Shown here: piece after piece, positions 1 to 13,643 of the stretch
Layout: each line of letters starts with the position of its first letter
Numbering within the stretch: position 1 is the first letter of the stretch
Source: Balaenoptera acutorostrata
Lineage: Eukaryota > Chordata > Mammalia > Artiodactyla > Balaenopteridae
DNA length: 64,000 nucleotides
Direction of reading: 5' to 3'
Assembly: GCF_949987535.1 (NCBI RefSeq)
Contig: NC_080081.1
Span: 67,043,603 to 67,107,602, forward strand
Made by a program: the position numbers and the translations under genes
Notes under the pieces: generated by a model
What the model saw: the letters and a program-made list of their open reading frames with translations, nothing else
Told to the model about the DNA's origin: nothing
The model's database searches: none

Positions 1-112
1 TAAAAACAGTAAAGCAAAGGAAAGGGATTTGAACTGAAGAATGACATTATACCTCCATTTTAATCATTATACCACTTGCTGTAGATACATATGATTAAAG
101 ATTCTTAAAAAC

Positions 113-236
113 TTTTTTTTTTTTTTTGGCCGTGCCTCATGGCTTGTGGGATCTTAGTTCCCCAGCCAGGGATCGAACCTGGGCCCTTGGCAGTGGAAGC
201 ACGGAGTCTTAACCACTGGACCGCCAGGGAATTCCC
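113..236 (-). mobile_element. CHR-2-type tRNA-derived SINE
   Basis: On the minus strand this begins GGGAATTCCCTGGCGGTCCA, carries a tRNA-like B box (GGTTCGATCCC) and ends in a poly-A tail, seen as poly-T at 113-127. It is flanked by a short TAAAAAC repeat as a probable target-site duplication. Confidence 0.9.
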
Positions 237-336
237 TAAAAACCTTTTTTTAATTACATGAAAAATCTTTCACTGTGATACATTTCATCAGGGGTTAGTG
301 GAATCATTTTAGTGGGTGGGTTGCAACCAATGTTTT

Positions 337-665
337 TTTTTTTTTTTTTTTTTTTATAGCTACTTTATTTATTTATTTTTGGCTGTGTTGGGTCTTCGGT
401 TCGTGCGAGGGCTTTCTCTGGTTACGGCAAGTGGGGGCCACTCTTCATCGCGGTGCGGGGACCGCTCTTCATCGCGGTGCGCGGGCCTTTCACTATCGCG
501 GCCCCTCCCGTTGCGGGGCACAGGCTCCAGACGCGCAGGCTCAGTAGTTGTGGCTCACGGGCCCAGCTGCTCCGTGGCATGTGGGATCTTCCCAGACCAG
601 GGCTCGAACCCGTGTCCCCTGCATTAGCAGGCAGATTCTCAACCACTGCGCCACCAGGGAAGCCC
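337..665 (-). mobile_element. CHR-1-type SINE, full length, with internal duplication
   Basis: On the minus strand this starts GGCTTCCCTGGTGGCGCAGT, has the tRNA-derived head, the tail segment with GAAGAGTGGCCCCC and a (AAAT)n/poly-A tail at 337-385. Direct repeats CAACCAATGTTTT flank it (324-336 and 666-678). Compared with the copies at 22490 and 31744 it has a 24-bp tandem duplication (CTCTTCATCGCGGTGCG at 441 and again at 465). Confidence 0.93.
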
Positions 666-3600
666 CAACCAATGTTTTAATAAAAGGAGTAGACAAGAAA
701 ATGTCCATTTCCTGTAGATAGCAAGCGTAAGTATGGTTTCTGGACAATTGTTGTTCCCTTTGTATCCCTGTTCCATTAGAGGCAAGCATTTCTACGCATT
801 TAAGGTTATCTATCGTGCGCCGCTGTTTTGCCTCCATTGAACCTGCCCATCCTCAGGAAAAACCATTGCCTCCAAAGTTCTCTCCAACAGAAGCTGCTTG
901 TTTCCTACTATCCACTCCTCATTAGTGAGGAGGAGGTACTGGCCTATTCCTTACTCCTCAGTGCTTCTTAGAAACTGGCAGTTCTACTGCCATTTCTTGA
1001 AAACCAGTTCCCTCTTTGGATCCCATATTTCAGCCTAGACCTTCGAGACACCCTTCCTCTTTACTTGATGACTCTAGCAGGTGCCTGATAGTTTTCCCCT
1101 CTCATCATCTGTTGCCATCCTCTGTGTAGGTAACTCAAATACTCCATAATGAAGTCTCTTTCATACTGTCCTTGTCAAAGATCCTCTTCTGGCATCATCT
1201 TCACCCTTAATAGTTCTTGAACCATTGTCAATTACTGAAACAATATCCCAATAATACAATAATATTTCTCACCATTTCCCAAGCCAGTGGGACCCCTCCC
1301 AATCAGCATTCTAAGCTCTTCTGGCAGTTCCCCAAACCGTGCTTGATTGCATTCTCTACAGATTCACCATTACGTCCATATTGAATCTTCACTATTTGGC
1401 AATTATTTTATTAATTTCTTCTTAACTTCCATTATTACACTTGCTAGGATGATTTCTTCCTTTCAGAATGTCCATCAGTTCTTTCAGTTCCAGCAAGCTT
1501 TAGTGCTATTTTAGAAGGACTGCACGGTAGAGACACTGTACTTAAATTATGGACTTTGAACCCAGTCTGTCTGACACCAATGTCAGTTCTTTCCTCCTTG
1601 CTACACCTCTTCCTGCCAGGGGCTGTGTCTTGGTGATCTCTGAATCACCATATAAAGCCTAGCACAAAGCTTTACACACAATACAAATTCAATAGACACA
1701 CTGAATTTACAGACAGCACACTTTGAAAATAATGGTTTTGATAACTAAACTAGTTTATTAAGTGAAAATAAAGCATACATTTTAATGAATATATGTTTTA
1801 TTATTAGCAGTCATTTCTGTTCAATTGGCAACGTCCATGGATTAGCAAAGCCCAGTAAGGAACTTGGCAAGATCTGACACAGAGCATGAATCTCTAAGTT
1901 CCGACATATATGTGGTCTTAATATTAAAAATCTTGGAGTAAATGATATTCAACTTTTCCACTCTAAAGGACTACGAAGACATGACATTTTTTCCAACTTA
2001 GTTAAATTCTTTTAAGAGGATTTTAGTCAAGCTTAGAGTTTAAGCACCTTTAATATTACATGCTTTAAAATGAAAAGGGATACATACATATTCCACGTAA
2101 CTTTTGCAGTCACCAGTTTAACTTGAATATGAAGTAACTGGTGGTATGAACTAGTGTAACATTTTAAGGCTCTACATGACACATCTAAAAATGAAATTCA
2201 GAATCACCTGCTTTATACCAGGTATCAAATACCGTTAATTCATGGGATATCTTTTTAAGTCCACTGTCATTATTTGCTACGTTTCTACGGTACACTTTAA
2301 AGCTATATATAGACTAAGGCCATCTATTTGTAAATCACTCTATCCTGGGCAAATATTTTATTTTTTCAGCTGATCACATAAGTAAGCTCCAGGAAGATGG
2401 GCCTCTCTGTTCATTTCAGAGTTGTTTCCAGTGCCTTGAACACAGTAAATAATGATGAAGCATGATTATTGAGGGGTTTTCGATTCCCCTTGTGAGAATC
2501 CATAATCCGTAGGCTGAGCATTGTTTTCTATCTGTCCAGGACGATTCCTGTTTATATCAGTTGTCTTGGTGTCCAGTATGGTTAGTGTCTCCTTTCTCTC
2601 TCAAAAGTATTCTGGCTAGATAATAAATTATATCATCCACCTGGCTCCCTCAGATAATGACATACAAGACCCATTTGATAAGCTAATCCGTCTAACAGAG
2701 GACTTGCTGCTTGGCTACTTCTCACTGACATCTTATAATTTCTGTCTACCCCCGTCCCCCATCCCCCAGTAACATCCATATGCTGTTTTTCAGGACATTT
2801 ATGTGAGAATAATTTTAATCATTTAATTGTTATGTTTCAGTCATGACAATTTTCTTGATTTAATATCTAAATTAGTTACTAAGTAAAATAAAGTCAGTGA
2901 AGCAGAAATTATTTCCTCAGTGGCTACATTTTCTGGAAGTTAACATAGATTTCTCAGTCTTTTTTAGTTTTTTTTTTCTTGCCACCCTTATGGAGAGTTC
3001 TCCGATATAAAATTTTGAATGGAGCACTGTTATTTAAAAAATGGTAGGCAGAAATGGAACACTAAACATTAAGCTTTGCATTTGAATTTAAGTCTAAAAA
3101 GAAAATTATGGATCCTTTAGTTTAAACAATATTCATAGCGGCACTAGTATTTCTCAGCAAAGGCATAGATGAGGACTTTGAAGAAGAAAAGCTTATTTAA
3201 AATTAAGTTGCATAAAAATACTTTTATAGTCATTTCGGTGTATTTGGCTAGGTTTTACACTTTCGAAACTTGAAGAAAAATAGTGTCTTTGATCTTTCCC
3301 TCCTTAAATATACAAACAATAATATTCCTGGCTATTTTTCTCATCTTATCTGCACCTATAAAGTGAAGGCAAGGAGCCTTATCTAGATGACAAATCATGG
3401 TTGAATAAAAGTGTTTTAAACTTGTAAGAATAAGCCATGAACACATCTCAAATCACATAGGTGCAAATAATAGGTCTGGGGCGGGTGGGGAGTGAGGGTG
3501 AGCTGCCTGAGGAATAGGTCAAATATAATTCTTTTACTTTCTTCTTGCAACTCTTTCCAAGAAAGTGCCAAGTCTTAATGAGAATCTCCAGCAAGGCAGC

Positions 3601-5429
3601 ATTCCTTTCTCCCAGAATGGGATACTGATTCACACTGATAGAAAAGCAAAAGCTCACAGAAATCCCTCTAGCAAGCACCTAAGTGCCTTTACTAATTGCC
3701 GAGGTGCCAAGTTCACCTCCCCTGTGCGTATTCCATATATGAAGTTCTTAGATTCCATTTGCATTTTTACTACTGAATAATGGTTGAGAGAATCACTTTG
3801 TAAACAAAAAGAAAACTCATTTATAAAGACGTTAAATGTATAAAAATCCACTCCCCCCATACTTTTGCTTTTAAACAGATGCACCATAAGCATACTGGGA
3901 CAGTCCAACAGAAAATAAGAAAATTCCAGTTACAAGACCTCTTCACACTGCAACTAGACCCAGGACTGCCATGAGAGGTGCATGACAAGGGACTCTTGGT
4001 TTATTTAACATTAGCCAAAGGCAGTGTTCTAACACTGTTTCTAAATTCTCGGCCATCAGGGTTCACTCCCCTCATCACTCCTAAACAACTATGCTGTAAT
4101 TGTACCAAAAAAAGAAAAAAAAGAGAAATGGCTCCTCATGTTTTTGATCTCTTCATTTATCTACTTCATACACTTGTAGCTTTATTCTGACAGCTGTCTC
4201 TGTTTTATCATTTAACAAATCTGGATAAAGCATAGTTAGCTAACATAAGACACTTTATGCTGACTGCCAGACCACAGATAAGACTATCATTTCTCCCGGT
4301 GTTACTAATTCAGCATAGGAAACTACACTTTAAATAGTCTATAATTATGTACCTTTGAAAGAAACATATTGACCACAGTTTGACCACAAACATTAAACTG
4401 CTAGGTATGACAGAGCCCACATTTAACACTTGTGCAAAGGTCTAAAGAAAGCCTCAGTCCATATATCACAATACTGTGTTCGTCCTAATGCATCACTCAC
4501 AAATGGGTATAGGGTCTTTAAAGAAGTATTCACGGGTAAAGGAAGTTGAATGAGAATCAAATCCAAGTCCTTTAGAAACACTGAAGATGCCAGAAATAAA
4601 ATTAGCTCAAATTCCTCTTTGGTCTAGAATTTAGTGATAATTATTAAAATAACATTTTAAAAACTCACAATCTTGATGATGTCGCAATAACGGAAATTAT
4701 CTGCTTAGATGTTCCTGAGGCGATGACAAAATTACGTTATCTTTTTGGACAGCTATGCAGCAATATATTTCAAGAATGACACACAAGTCCCTATCTTGCT
4801 ATTATCTCATAAATAAAATAATTCAGAAGGAAAGTATCATATGCACAAAAATTCATCATTCTCTTTCATAGTGTGCATAATAAACTGTGTTTTTTGGAAG
4901 ACAAATCCTATGGTATACTCATTGGTGTTACTTGAAAAAGAAAATGTCTGTGATCAAATGAGTATGGGAAATGCTGAGTTAAAGGTTTCTTTCTTCAGAG
5001 CTCTTAAACTATTATGACTCTCTAGGAGGAGGATAAAGTAGGCAGTAGTTCCCAAACAGAGTTTACTATGAAACTTTTTTCATGGGACATCTCATGAGCT
5101 TAGGGTCTTATAGAACATATTCACGGAAATGATAGGGTGGGGAGTCTTAGTGAACGTTCCATCTCAAACACAAAGCCTTTGATATTTGACCTTCTCAATA
5201 ACCCAAATGGAGAAAACCAAAGCTCAGGCTTATTGTATATTCACTCCTGCAGTATTAATCCTGCTTGGTGAAAAATGCTAACACTGGCAGCCCTGCCAAT
5301 GATAACGGGTAACCTGGTCCTTATCAGAGACTCAGAAAACCACCAGGTAGAAAAAAAAAAGACAGGAAAAGAATATACCATGTTCTGCATTATTTATGGT
5401 ATCATGTGCTCACCAGAGCAAAGCTTATC

Positions 5430-5600
5430 TGAGGATTCTAGTCTTGAATGTACCATTAACTCTCTGTGTGAATCTAAGTATATCCTAAACCTCTACTTGC
5501 CTAATTTTCTTCATCTGAGAAATGGGCCAACCCCAGGTCCGATAAGCATTTATAAGGTTAATCTGAGTTGGCTGACCCTTTTGGCAATGTTGCTGTTATA
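5430..5600 (+). repeat. MIR relic
   Basis: TGCCTAATTTTCTTCATCTG followed by AGAAATGGGCC is MIR-like, and lies inside an otherwise meaningless 134-codon open frame. Confidence 0.4.
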
Positions 5601-5869
5601 TAACCATCTGCACATAAGCCGTGCTCATGTAACAAGCTTGGATTCACTTGTAATTATAATTAAAGAGAACTATAGTTAATTTTATAGTTCTTAATTGTTC
5701 CACTTTTCCCATCACTAAAATTGTATAATAAAATTATGAAATATTATGGCAGAAGCAAAACAGGGCTGAAGAAAGAAGGATATTGAGAGGCTATGCAGTG
5801 CAAGATGCATGAGGACATGGCAACACTTATTACATAGATGATAATTGCTGCCGTTGTAATTTACTTGGT

Positions 5870-5995
5870 GTCCGTGCATTCATTTATTCACTAGATTTTA
5901 TTGATGAATTACTCTGTGCCAAGGGCCGTTAGGTGCTAGATAAGATGGTGAACAAATGTGGTCCCTGCCTTCAGGCAGCCTGCAATATTTTATCC
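5870..5995 (-). repeat. LINE-2 relic
   Basis: TGCATTCATTTATTCACTAG ... CTCTGTGCCAAGGGCCGTTA ... GTCCCTGCCTTCAGGCAGCC matches the inverted L2 terminus. Confidence 0.55.
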
Positions 5996-6845
5996 ATAAA
6001 AGAAAAGTTTTCAAATGCATTTGAAGAGCAGAAGTTTGATCTGTATTTTTTACAGCATTTTACATACATGAATAAAATAGTACACTACCCAGAGGGATTC
6101 TTTTAAAATTACTTATATCAATGATATGGTAAAGATTTCTATCCTTTAGACTTTAATCTAAAACTTAAATACCCACGATTTAGAGGGGTTTTGGTGCAAG
6201 AGAGGAAAATTGCTGGTTGAGTATGGCTGAAATTGTACCCAAAGCATAAAAACAACCTCCAGTAAGCTTTGGGGAATTAAAACAATACTTCCTTTGCACC
6301 TTAATTAAAGTCAGGAAAGAATCTTACTTTGTCAGGCCTGACAATCACCACCTTTCATTTCAACTATTTTAATTAAAATACCTAGAAACTTGGCAGAAGT
6401 TTTACCGATTAACTGAACCACCACTTAACTCTTTTAGAAGCAGCTATCAGATTCCAAATTAAGGTGCAGTAACAGCTGTAAGTTCATTATATGCGTGCTG
6501 GGTAAATATTTTTATTTCCTCCACCCACAATCACACATCTATGCTAAAACATCACGTAAGTATAGTTTGGGCAACAGGTTGGGGTAGGGGAAGCAGCTGC
6601 ATTTCTTTGTCTAGGCTCCCTATGGCCATAATCTTTACTAGTGGAGGGAAAAAATTTTTTTTAAAAGAATATTTTTTTTTCCACCTCTCTTTTGGATACA
6701 CTTTTCAGCATTTACCAAAGGTATCTGGGATGGTGGGTAGTTCTCAGACTTTATTTATCACCCTGTCCTCCATATACACGCAGTAGATGCCATTTACAAA
6801 TTCATACCTCCAATCCTGTATTAACTATATTTTCTTATTGTCTGT

Positions 6846-7115
6846 ATTTTTTTTTTTGATGCTGCTCTGTAGCCCTTTTTTAAAAAACATTATCATTGGA
6901 GTATAGTTGATTTACAATGTTGTGTTAAGTTTCTGCTGTACAGCAAAGTGAATCAGTTATACATGTACATATAGCCACTCTTTTTTAAGATTCTTTTCCC
7001 ATATAGGTCATTACAGAGTATTGAGAAGAGTTCCCTGTGCTGTACAGTAGGTCCTTATTGGTTATCTATTTTATATATAGTAGTAGGTATATGTCAATCC
7101 CAATCTCTCAATTTA
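6846..7115 (-). mobile_element. LINE-1 3'-end fragment (cetartiodactyl family)
   Basis: On the minus strand this carries the same 3' L1 sequence as the copies at 21786 and 51277 (CCTACTGTACAGCACAGGGA, then ATAACTGATTCACTTTGCTG-like text, then a poly-A). Near-identical 11-bp repeats TTATTGTCTGT (6835) and TTATTTTCTGT (7116) may be its target-site duplication. An 18-base non-L1 piece sits between two A-rich runs at its 3' end. Confidence 0.8.
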
Positions 7116-7129
7116 TTATTTTCTGTGTT

Positions 7130-7565
7130 CTTGATGTTCTGGAGTCTGGGGTCTTGCTCCCAGTAACATGCTTCTCATATGCAAACCAACCAATCCAGAG
7201 CACGTACTCTGAAGCAATGCCTCTGTCAGGTTCTTACCCTTCGGGAGGCAATACTCTTCTGCCCTAACCACCCCGGGTCAGGTACCAGACAGCTAGAGAC
7301 AGCACCTACACCCCAGAGACTGCTGAAATGTTTCAAACCAGCCAGCCCTAAGCCTGCTTACTCTCCTTGCCTTGCCCATGGGAACCCCAGCAAAGGCTGC
7401 TACCCATGCTTTCCCCTTGCCCCTTGTGACTCCTGACCAACCCTGGTGCTTCCCTGTGGGGCCCCGTGTGACATGATGGACCCCCTCCTCTTGGGAACTG
7501 TGAGTAAAAACTATCTTTTCAATAGCATTGAATCCTAATCTGTTGTCCTCACCATATCTGAATAA
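7130..7565 (+). mobile_element. possible solo LTR
   Basis: This is a C/T-rich, relatively GC-rich block unlike the surrounding AT-rich intron, with an R-U5-like end (CTCTTGGGAACTGTGAGTAA and ATTGAATCCTAATCTGTTGT). It looks like an endogenous retrovirus LTR, but I do not recognise the family and saw no internal gene. It abuts the L1 fragment at 6846-7115. Confidence 0.35.
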
Positions 7566-7869
7566 TAACGAAACCTACATTTCAAAATAGGCCCAGACTT
7601 CAGTGAGTTGTAGGTCCCACGTGAAATTGCGCACTCGCTGCCTCATTCAGCGACTTCTCAATCTGGATGTGTTTAAAGCAGAACTTTTCACTTTCCCCAA
7701 ATCACAGCCCCCCACACCAGCAAAAGCCTGGCTATTTATCCAATTACTTGAGCTTGAAAACCCCCCAAATCAGTTCTCTATAGATCCGCAAAAATTAGAT
7801 CTATATTAATTCTGATGTATAGAATTAGATGAATTCTATCAGTTACTTAGAAATCTTCCACGATGCCCA

Positions 7870-8440
7870 CCGTATTTTAGATGGAATCCATGGACCTTAA
7901 ACAGCTCTGAATGATTTGTCTTCTTCTCACTTTCCCTCTACCTCACTGTGCTTTCAGCTACCCTGGTCTTCTTTCAGTTCTGAAGAAGTGAGGCTCTTTT
8001 CTACCTCAGACCTTTGCAGAAATGGCCTGCGTTGTTCCTACTGAGTGCCTCACTTTCTCCCAAGTCTTCCCTGGGCTAAATCCTTCTCACCTATCAGGGC
8101 TCGGCTTGAATACAGCTTACTGAGGGCCTTCTCTGGCTTTACCTAGGAAAGTTTAAATACCTCCTCCATTTCCCCATCTTTCCATTATTCTCCATCTCAC
8201 CCACTATTTGTTTCCTTTTATTTGTAGACCACTCATCATGATCTATAACCATTTAAAAATTTTACCTGTTTACCTGTCCACTGTTTCTTTTTCTCCTCCT
8301 TGTAGGAACTATAAAGGCAAGGATTCCTTATGTTTTCTTCATTGTTCTAAATCCTGTACCTAGTATTGTACTTGCCACAAAATTGCTAGATAAGGAACAG
8401 TTAATGAATGAATAAATGAATAATAAATGAATGTGTGCGT
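7870..8440 (+). repeat. LINE-2 relic
   Basis: The layout matches an L2 3' end: a C/T-rich body, then GTAGGAACTATAAAGGCAAG (the 'TAGACTGTGAGCTCC' position), then TAATGAATGAATAAATGAAT at the terminus. Old and diverged. Confidence 0.6.
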
Positions 8441-9084
8441 CTGCACTTCCATTTACACACCCAGATTACTGGTTGTGGCTTATATAAAATACGCTGGGGG
8501 TTATGTATAATTCCCCAAAATTCCTAGTTATAACTTCATCTCTTTCTTTTCTTCCCTACAAAGTGTATTTCAAAAAAAGTATAATTTATTTTTAAAATTT
8601 GTCTATTTCAGGATATATTTCTTTTTCTCCCAGCAACATTGATAAGCATGGGAAAAACAAACAGTGGATAGGTAAATACAAAGGAAATTTTCTCTAAATA
8701 AGTAGTATATTGTCAAAAATTTCTTCTTATATTTGACAAAATGAAAAATGTATGCATGTGTTAACAAGCTCTACTTGCTTACTATGTGCCAGACACAGAT
8801 ATTAACAGATTTAAGATGAATAAACACATTGACTGCAACACACCCTCATGATCACCTCCAGCTGGGTTTTAAATACCTCCAAGCTTAAATTTTCAACATT
8901 CAGCAAAACTTTTTGCAAACCTCTTCAACTGGCAGAAATGAGTAATATAAAGTATCTGAAATCTCATGTTTGATATTAACTCTGGGTCATAGATTGAATC
9001 TGAGGTCAAGTGGATAGGCAGTAGGATGGAAAAAATATTACCAGATATAAACTCTGCTTGATTATCTTTACATCATCTTGCTAG

Positions 9085-9215
9085 AACAGAGGTTCTCAAA
9101 ATGTGCTTCCAGTGTGCCTGAGCCCCACCCCAGACCTACTGAATCAGATACTCAAGGGGCGGGGCCTTTTCATCTGTGTTTTAACAAGTCCTACATGCTA
9201 AAATTTGAGAAACAT
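9085..9215 (+). mobile_element. hAT-Charlie-type MITE (MER5/MER58-like)
   Basis: The text CAGAGGTTCTCAAAATGTGC ... CCCCACCCCAGACCTACTGA ... GTGTTTTAACAAGTCC ... AAATTTGAGAAACATT has inverted ends and the core of a non-autonomous hAT-Charlie element common to placental mammals. Subfamily uncertain. Confidence 0.65.
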
Positions 9216-9313
9216 TTCTCAAGCAATGTAGACTTAGCTTAGTCAGTTAAATCAGTGTTAAATAAAAAAAAGAGGTCAGAATTCCAGGCGGGATTTAGAA
9301 CTTATTCTAAGTC

Positions 9314-9476
9314 AGTGTTTCTCAATCTTGGCTGCATATTAAAATTACTTGAGGAGTTAAAAAAAAGACCAAATGCTTGTGTCCCAGCTCCAGAGATTCA
9401 AATTTTGGGGGCTGGCTTGGGCTTCGGGATTTTGAAAAACTCCCCAGGTGATTTTGATGCCTGACCGTGGTTGAGA
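9314..9476 (+). mobile_element. MER5A-like hAT MITE, near complete
   Basis: This begins CAGTGTTTCTCAATCTTGGC and ends GACCGTGGTTGAGAAATCAT, giving matching inverted termini. The middle carries AACTCCCCAGGTGATTTTGA. It sits 100 bp from another hAT MITE at 9085-9215. Confidence 0.75.
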
Positions 9477-11504
9477 AATCATTCTCTCTAAGCTGTAGGT
9501 AGTATTCAGGAAGGATGGAAACTATCATCATCTTTAAACTTTGGTATTTTCAGGGTTTTATTTTCTGGCACTAGTAGCTTTGGGTACCATAAGGAGATAA
9601 CAAGCCTGTATTTATTCCACTAAAATGCAAGGGTAACTATTAATTAATTTACTGTTCCTTGGAATAAAGTTTGGCAAATTTCATCAAAATGGATTCATCA
9701 GTGCTAAAATGTTATCAAGAGCTAGACTAGTCTCAGCAATAAGAGTTATGAAATTTTAATACTTCTTCTCCCTGCAGCTTCACAGTTTGTTGAAATTTTG
9801 TTGCTTGAATATGCATAGCCTGGCCAACTACTCATTCTCATAAAATGTGGTATTAAATTGCCTTTTGGATCAGCATCAGTAGATGTCATCTTTGATACCT
9901 CCATCCTTGCTCTGGTGCAGGTGATGGGACAGTTCTTAAGGATCAGTTTGCCACTGTGCCACAGGAAATGTACCCACTGACTATAAAGCTATGTGTCTGG
10001 CTTTTACTTCCCTACCCCAGATGGCTACCTCTGCCATCCCTGCTCTCCTTCTGGTCGGCTGTCTTCATCCAAGGCAGCTCCTTCCTTTGGGGTTGCTCTC
10101 GCTCACCTTCCCTGCTCCCTACCTATGCTCTCCATTAGTCTCTTCCCTCTGATGTCTTGTCAGTTAATCTCATTTTCCTCCAGTTTTAGAGGAAACTTGG
10201 AGTTCACTTCAATGCACTGCCAGCCAACAAGATTTTTTTTTTCCTTCTGCACCTACCAAACACACAATTACTTTAACAGTCATAGTGCTGCTTTTCATTG
10301 AAGCCATGATCAGAAATATCTTGGTTTACCTCCACATTTGAGGATACCTAAGTAGTACAGGATATTGAGGAGAGTAATAATACATACATCTTAGAAACAG
10401 GACTCCTTCTTTTGGATCCCAGCCCTCTGGGCATCCTAACATCTCCCTCCTCAGCCCAGGGAGGTCAAGGGGCCCCATGCTGTCTAGATTCAGTCTTTCT
10501 CCCTCCCTTTTGAACTGGGTTGCTTGATCCTGGTTTCTTCAGCGTCTATCGTTTGCCTCATAAAGTATTTGCAAAGCACTATGAAGCATCTTCAATTCAA
10601 TTCAATGCATTTGGACTGAGAACTTTAGCTTTCTGCCCCTTAGGCTATGCGCTGGGAACCTACCCTTACCCTCATCCAGCTCAGGCTCAGAACCCCTGCC
10701 TGGGTACATGGGACACTGCAGATACCTAATTTCATAGGGTATGATTCAGGTAGCTTTCTTTAATCTGCATAGATCATTCTGGTCTGAATTTATAAACCCA
10801 GGCTTTTGTATGCCAGTATCTACCCAGAATTGAGATACAATTAGTATCTGCTAGAGTGCATGTAATCCCTACATCTTTAAGCAATGTGGCTTGCACATAC
10901 CAAGAAGTCAGTGAAATTTTGTCCATTTAGTGTCAATCTCTCTAGACAAACATGCATCTCCGTTCTAGTTGAGAGTGGGCCAATTGATTTTCTTTAGAGT
11001 TAAATTGTCAAGTATCAACAAGAGAGTAGTAAATAAGGATTAAGAATACAGAAAATACATCAAAGAAAAGTTACAACCCTGTTTGTACATGCCTCATATC
11101 CCTAAGTAAGGGGGAAATCCTACCACTAAGACGAGCTCTGGGCCAAATGATGTAATAGGCTGGGAAGAAAACCGGCATCATAACACTTCCCCTTCTAGTG
11201 ACTTTCTTTGCTACCCTTTTCCCTTACTTCCTGCTCCTGAAATGTTCCTTGTATTCAATAAGCTGTTGACAAATCTTCTCCTGAGGGCCTGTAACATCTG
11301 AATTTTACTTGGGGGATTCTTGGTGACTTTTACATATGAACCTCAAAGAAACTAACTCTAACAATGGACTTTCAGGTATTATGGCAGGCAGTGGGTGAGA
11401 TATTTTTGCACAGGAGGACCTGTCCCGTGCCCCTTGAATTCCACCAACATGTGGACAAACCTGGACTTGACTTATCACTTGGTTTATTTCCTACAAACAG
11501 GATT

Positions 11505-12005
11505 ACTTTGGGAGGCAGAATAATGGCTCCCCGAAGACGTCCTCCTCCTAGCCCCCAGGGAAATCTGTGAGTATGTTAGTCTCCGTGGCAAAGGGGAATT
11601 AAGATTGTATGTTGAATTCAGGTTGCTAATGAGCTGACTGTGAGATGGAGAGTTTGTCCTAGATTATCTGGATGAGCAAAATATAATCACAAGGAATCTT
11701 TTAAGTGGAAGAGTGAAACAGAAGGTCAGCATCAGAGAGATATTTGAAGATGCTACACTGCCAGCTTTGAAGATGGAAGAAGGGACCACGAGCCAAAGCA
11801 TGCAGGCAACCTCTAGGAGCTGGAAAAGGCAGGGAAACAGATTCCCCTCCAAAGCTTCAAGAGGGACACAGCCTTGTCAACACCTTGATTTTAACCGAGT
11901 CATTTTAAAATTCTGATCTCCACACTGTAAGATAAGAAAATTTGTGTTGGTTTAAGTCACTGAGCTTGTGATAATTTGTTACAGCAGCAATAGGAAATTA
12001 ATACA
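11505..12005 (+). mobile_element. MLT1-type LTR (ERVL-MaLR), solo
   Basis: The sequence follows the MLT1 LTR text closely: GGCAGAATAATGGCTCCCC near the start, TATCTGGATGAGCAAAATAT, AGGAGCTGGAAAAGGCAGGG, and the end ATTTGTTACAGCAGCAATAG followed by GAAATTAATACAG. No internal retroviral genes are attached. Subfamily not resolved. Confidence 0.8.
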
Positions 12006-13516
12006 GCAACTCTGAGAAATTTATTTTAATTCTTTAAGCCTCACTTCCTTCCTAGGTAAAATGGCAACAATAGAAATCACTGACTGCTCTTTTGATAATC
12101 CAATAAATTGACTTGGGTAAATTGCTGGTTACATAGGAAGTATTCAGTACACACTGTTTCCTATCTCTTCTACCTGCAGGCCCACTACCAACCATAAATC
12201 TTGCAATGATGGCTACGTTCAAAACTGAGGGCATGTAATTAACAGATAATTGTCTAATAGATTTAATACAATTATCTCTTAAATGTATCAATATTAGTGT
12301 AACTTTCTATAGTGAAGGACAGAGAGAGAGAGAAACTGGTAGAACAAGAGCTATCAGCAAATACTAAGAAAACTCTGTTTATGTATAGCTTATCACTGGG
12401 GATGTAAAATGACTTCTGAGCTAGTAGATGCTCTGAATAAGCATGCCAGGAATTCAAAGTTCAAAAGATCATTATAAACCATACTTTCTTTCCATTAATA
12501 CTAAAAAGGGAAAAGGAATGCTGGGGTGGGGGGGGGTCATTGGTCTCATCAACTCTCAAAAGCAACAAGAATACAGCTTGATTCCCCCTTTAGCATGTAA
12601 GAGAGAATATAGATGGGTCCAAAAATATTTTATAAAGATGTTTAGATGGTTGAGAGAATAGACATACCATTAAAAGAAATGGGGATGACAGAAGACTCGT
12701 GTCTGATAACAGCCACCTAACTGTGAGAATTAAATGCCAAATCAAATTACCACCCAGGAGTAACTCAGAACATAAACAAAAATATTTTTCAGTCTTTGTT
12801 CATATTATTGCTTAAGAGGCCAGTTTTGGAACTGGTAGCAGGAAAATGTTATTAACTCATTAAAGTGTAAAACTGGTTGCCAAATGGTGATATACTAGGA
12901 TCCCGCAGGAGAAATCTGTGTGTGTGTGTACTGTCCTGACTGAAAATGTATATAAAATGCTTTCTGAATTCTACTTAATAAAGATACTCAATGATCATTA
13001 AAATACGATAAGGGGTCCATATGGATATATTATCCCTAAGGAAGAAATAAGAATATGGCAGAACCTGTATTAAGCTATCTTGGTAGATTCAAAAGACCCT
13101 TAATCATGAAATCAGTTGTATCTATTATTAACAATAAAAAAAACCGTGGGTCAAGTAACTCAATCACCATGGATTAAGCAACTACCTAATAAAGCAGAAT
13201 CATGTTTTTCTAGAGAATCGCAGAAGAGCCCTTAATCACAACCAGTCTACACACCTATGTTTCCGGTCTGCCCTATTTGCATCTAATTCCTTAACTCTTG
13301 GAATCTACAAGATAAGCCACTGTATTTAAAACTGTTTGTGCACCGTGGGTATTTGAGGATAGTAATAACGAAGTGTCAAATGCTCTTTTTAATTGATGTT
13401 ATTATAATTACATGGACTCAGTTCACTTCAGTATTTTTCATGGAAAAATTGCTTTAAAATCCTAAGATTATTTTTAACTTTTAAATAAGTAATAAGACTT
13501 TAAAAAACCATCTCTA

Positions 13517-13643
13517 GGGAATTCCCTGGTGGTCCATTGGTTAGGACTCGGCGCTTTCCTTGCGGTGGCCTGGGTTCAGTCCCTGGTCGGGGAACTAAGA
13601 TCCAGCAAGCTGCACGGCATGCCAAACAAACAAACCAACACCC
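13517..13643 (+). mobile_element. CHR-2-type SINE with exact target-site duplication
   Basis: This starts GGAATTCCCTGGTGGTCCAT, with a B box-like GGTTCAGTCCC and an A/C-rich tail (CAAACAAACAAACC). Identical 14-bp direct repeats AAAAACCATCTCTA at 13503-13516 and 13644-13657 define the insertion. Confidence 0.93.

Noticed and set aside
5275..5679. 134-codon open frame on the plus strand
   Set aside because: Part of it overlaps a MIR relic, the composition is intronic, and no known domain or retrocopy is visible.
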